Positions 4,388 to 6,314 of a stretch of 6,314 bases of DNA are shown here, piece by piece (the stretch's first letter is position 1; each line of letters starts with the position of its first letter). Location: contig DTXR01000658.1 of the NCBI GenBank assembly GCA_012962365.1, forward strand, positions 1 to 6,314, in the 5' to 3' direction. This DNA comes from Chromatiaceae bacterium (GTDB taxonomy: Bacteria > Pseudomonadota > Gammaproteobacteria > Chromatiales > Chromatiaceae). Under the pieces are notes generated by a model. The model searched no databases, was not told the origin of the DNA, and was given only the letters and a program-made list of their open reading frames with translations. The position numbers and the translations under genes were made by a program.

Positions 4388-6314
4388 ATGCGGATGGACA
4401 AACTAACAAGCAAATTTCAGATGGCCCTGGCCGATGCCCAGAGCCTTGCCCTGGGCAAGGATCACCAGTTCATCGAGCCGGTGCACCTGATGATCGCCAT
4501 GCTCGATCAGGAAGGGGGCAGTGTGCGACACCTGCTGACGCAGGCGGGTGTCAACGTTAACATGTTGCGCTCCAGTCTGGGTGAAGAGCTGGATCATATG
4601 CCCAGCGTATCCGGCGGTGATGCGGATGTGCATGTGTCAAATGACCTGAACCGGCTGCTGAACCAGACCGACAAGTTGGCTCAGAAACGCAACGATCAGT
4701 ATATATCTTCCGAACTGTTCGTATTGGCGGCTGTGGAAGACAAGGGCAAGCTGGGTGATCTGATGCGCAAGGCCGGCGCTACCAAAGGTGTCATCGAAAA
4801 GGCCATCGAAAATGTGCGGGGCGGTCAGCCGGTTGACGATCCCAACGCCGAGGATCAGCGTCAGGCGCTGGAAAAATACACCATCGATCTGACCGAGCGC
4901 GCCGAGCAGGGTAAGCTCGATCCGGTCATCGGCCGTGACAGCGAGATCCGCCGTACCATCCAGGTGCTGCAGCGCCGCACCAAGAACAATCCCGTGCTCA
5001 TCGGGGAACCCGGCGTGGGCAAGACCGCTATCGTGGAGGGTCTGGCCCAGCGTATCGTCAATGGCGAAGTGCCGGAAGGCTTGAAGAACAAGCGTCTGTT
5101 GTCTCTGGACATGGCCGCCCTCATCGCCGGCGCCAAATTCCGGGGTGAATTCGAGGAGCGCCTCAAGGCTGTGCTCAACGATCTGGGCAAGGCGGAAGGG
5201 CAGATCATTCTGTTCATCGACGAGATTCATACCATGGTGGGTGCGGGCAAGTCCGAAGGCTCCATGGATGCGGGTAACATGCTCAAACCCGCCCTGGCGC
5301 GGGGCGAGCTGCACTGCGTGGGCGCCACCACCCTGGATGAGTACCGCCAGTACGTGGAAAAGGATGCCGCCTTGGAACGGCGTTTTCAGAAAGTGCTGGT
5401 GGATGAGCCTTCCGTGGAAGATACCATTGCCATTCTGCGTGGCCTGAAGGAACGTTATGAAGTGCATCACGGGGTAGAGATTACCGACCCTGCCATCGTG
5501 GCGGCAGCAAGCCTGTCACATCGCTATATTACTGACCGGCAACTGCCCGACAAGGCCATCGATCTTATCGACGAGGCCGCGTCGCGCATCCGTATGGAAA
5601 TCGATTCCATGCCGGAAGACATGGACACGCTGGATCGGCGCATCATCCAGCTCAAGATCGAACGAGAGGCGCTGAAGAAGGAAACCGACGAGGCGTCAAA
5701 GAAGCGTCTGGAAGCGCTGGAAGAGGAAATCAGCAAGCTGGAAAAGGATTTTTCCGATCTGGAGGAAATCTGGAAAGCGGAAAAAGCAGCGGTGCAGGGC
5801 ACCACCCATATCAAGGAAGAGCTGGAGCGTGTGCGTATCGAGCTGGAGACGGCTCGCCGGGCGGGTGATCTGCAACGCATGTCCGAGATCCAGTACGGCG
5901 TCATTCCCCAGCTGGAGCAGCAGCTCGCGGTGGCGGACAAGGCCGAGCACATGGACTTCCAGCTCCTGCGCAACAATGTCACCGACGAGGAGATCGCCGA
6001 AGTGGTCTCCAAGTGGACGGGCATACCTGTGAGCAAGATGCTCGAGGGTGAGCGCGAGAAACTGTTGAAGATGGAGGTGAACCTGACTAAACGCGTGGTA
6101 GGTCAGGACGAGGCCGTACGGGCCGTGTCCGATGCCATTCGCCGTTCCCGCGCAGGCTTGTCCGACCCCAACCGGCCCAATGGTTCCTTTTTGTTCCTCG
6201 GCCCTACCGGGGTGGGCAAGACCGAGTTGTGCAAGGCGCTGGCGGAATTCCTGTTCGATACGGAAGATGCCATGGTACGCATCGACATGTCCGAGTACAT
6301 GGAGAAGCATTCCG
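4388..6314 (+). CDS. clpB: ATP-dependent chaperone ClpB (Hsp100 disaggregase), 5' three quarters
   Basis: The first 642 codons of ClpB (about 857 in the family); it continues past the window. ClpB forms a cytoplasmic hexamer that, with DnaK/DnaJ/GrpE, threads aggregated proteins through its pore. Domains: Clp N-terminal repeats (about 1-145); first AAA+ with Walker A GEPGVGKT (206-213, Lys212), Walker B ILFIDE (Glu279), pore loop GAKFRGEF (Phe251 where E. coli has Tyr251) and arginine fingers Arg331/Arg332; coiled-coil M-domain (about 405-525, rich in Glu/Lys/Leu); second AAA+ with Walker A GPTGVGKT (605-612, Lys611). These numbers coincide with E. coli ClpB, showing essentially no indels. 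No LGF/IGF ClpP-binding loop is expected or seen, so this is ClpB and not ClpA/ClpC. Expression is heat-shock driven, from the sigma-32 promoter 34-61 bases upstream. The E. coli internal start codon (GTG149) is GTT here. Confidence 0.97.
   Translation, partial: MRMDKLTSKFQMALADAQSLALGKDHQFIEPVHLMIAMLDQEGGSVRHLLTQAGVNVNMLRSSLGEELDHMPSVSGGDADVHVSNDLNRLLNQTDKLAQKRNDQYISSELFVLAAVEDKGKLGDLMRKAGATKGVIEKAIENVRGGQPVDDPNAEDQRQALEKYTIDLTERAEQGKLDPVIGRDSEIRRTIQVLQRRTKNNPVLIGEPGVGKTAIVEGLAQRIVNGEVPEGLKNKRLLSLDMAALIAGAKFRGEFEERLKAVLNDLGKAEGQIILFIDEIHTMVGAGKSEGSMDAGNMLKPALARGELHCVGATTLDEYRQYVEKDAALERRFQKVLVDEPSVEDTIAILRGLKERYEVHHGVEITDPAIVAAASLSHRYITDRQLPDKAIDLIDEAASRIRMEIDSMPEDMDTLDRRIIQLKIEREALKKETDEASKKRLEALEEEISKLEKDFSDLEEIWKAEKAAVQGTTHIKEELERVRIELETARRAGDLQRMSEIQYGVIPQLEQQLAVADKAEHMDFQLLRNNVTDEEIAEVVSKWTGIPVSKMLEGEREKLLKMEVNLTKRVVGQDEAVRAVSDAIRRSRAGLSDPNRPNGSFLFLGPTGVGKTELCKALAEFLFDTEDAMVRIDMSEYMEKHS

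Noticed and set aside
4637..5470. 277-codon open frame on the - strand inside clpB
   Set aside because: Antisense to the strongly conserved ClpB N-domain and first AAA+ domain; translation is His/Gln/Leu-rich and typical of a reverse shadow.
5524..6310. Overlapping - strand open frames of 170 and 204 codons in the second half of clpB
   Set aside because: They mirror the M-domain and second AAA+ domain; Ser-rich and His/Leu-rich translations result from reading Glu/Lys coiled-coil codons backwards.

Overview
The window is bacterial chromosomal DNA, GC-rich in its genes and somewhat AT-richer in the one long intergenic stretch. The rluD-pgeF order, the gammaproteobacterial-type ClpB (its residue numbering matches E. 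coli ClpB at every landmark checked) and a near-perfect sigma-32 promoter point to a gammaproteobacterium. It is probably not an enterobacterium, because in E. coli clpB follows pgeF directly and here it does not. I cannot name the genus.

Layout. Positions 1-2670 form a tight, fully co-directional + strand block: the 3' end of rluD (23S rRNA pseudouridine synthase), pgeF/yfiH (peptidoglycan-editing, multicopper-oxidase-fold laccase domain), a two-ACT-domain GcvR-like protein, a GTG-initiated peptide deformylase (def), and an FMN nitroreductase. Adjacent genes overlap (11, 8 and 1 nt) or lie 3 nt apart, so this looks like one translationally coupled operon. A GC-rich hairpin at 2749-2771 closes it and also lies just past the end of the convergent gene.

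Positions 2788-3822 on the - strand encode an unusual 344-residue protein. It has a phage-tail-fibre-like linker (DAATKAYVD type), a Gly/Ser/Asn-rich segment, three exact-length 29-residue Gly/Tyr repeats and a helical C-terminus. Its reading frame continues upstream as plausible coding sequence through an amber codon at 3865-3867. The gene therefore looks 5'-degraded (or read through), lacking a recognisable signal peptide and a good ribosome binding site.

Positions 3997-4326 hold no convincing gene. They contain an FNR/CRP-type palindrome and a weak promoter candidate facing the repeat protein. A sigma-32 promoter (TTGAAA-N13-CCCCATTTA) at 4327-4354 then leads, after a good Shine-Dalgarno, into clpB (4388 to the window end, 642 of roughly 857 codons), the Hsp100 disaggregase.

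The operon genes are housekeeping functions: ribosome modification, cell-wall quality control, ACT-domain regulation, N-terminal formyl removal and flavin redox chemistry. I see no defence system, mobile element, CRISPR array or RNA gene. The most unusual item is the repeat-bearing tail-fibre-like gene and its disrupted 5' end, inserted into what is elsewhere a conserved rluD-pgeF-clpB neighbourhood.
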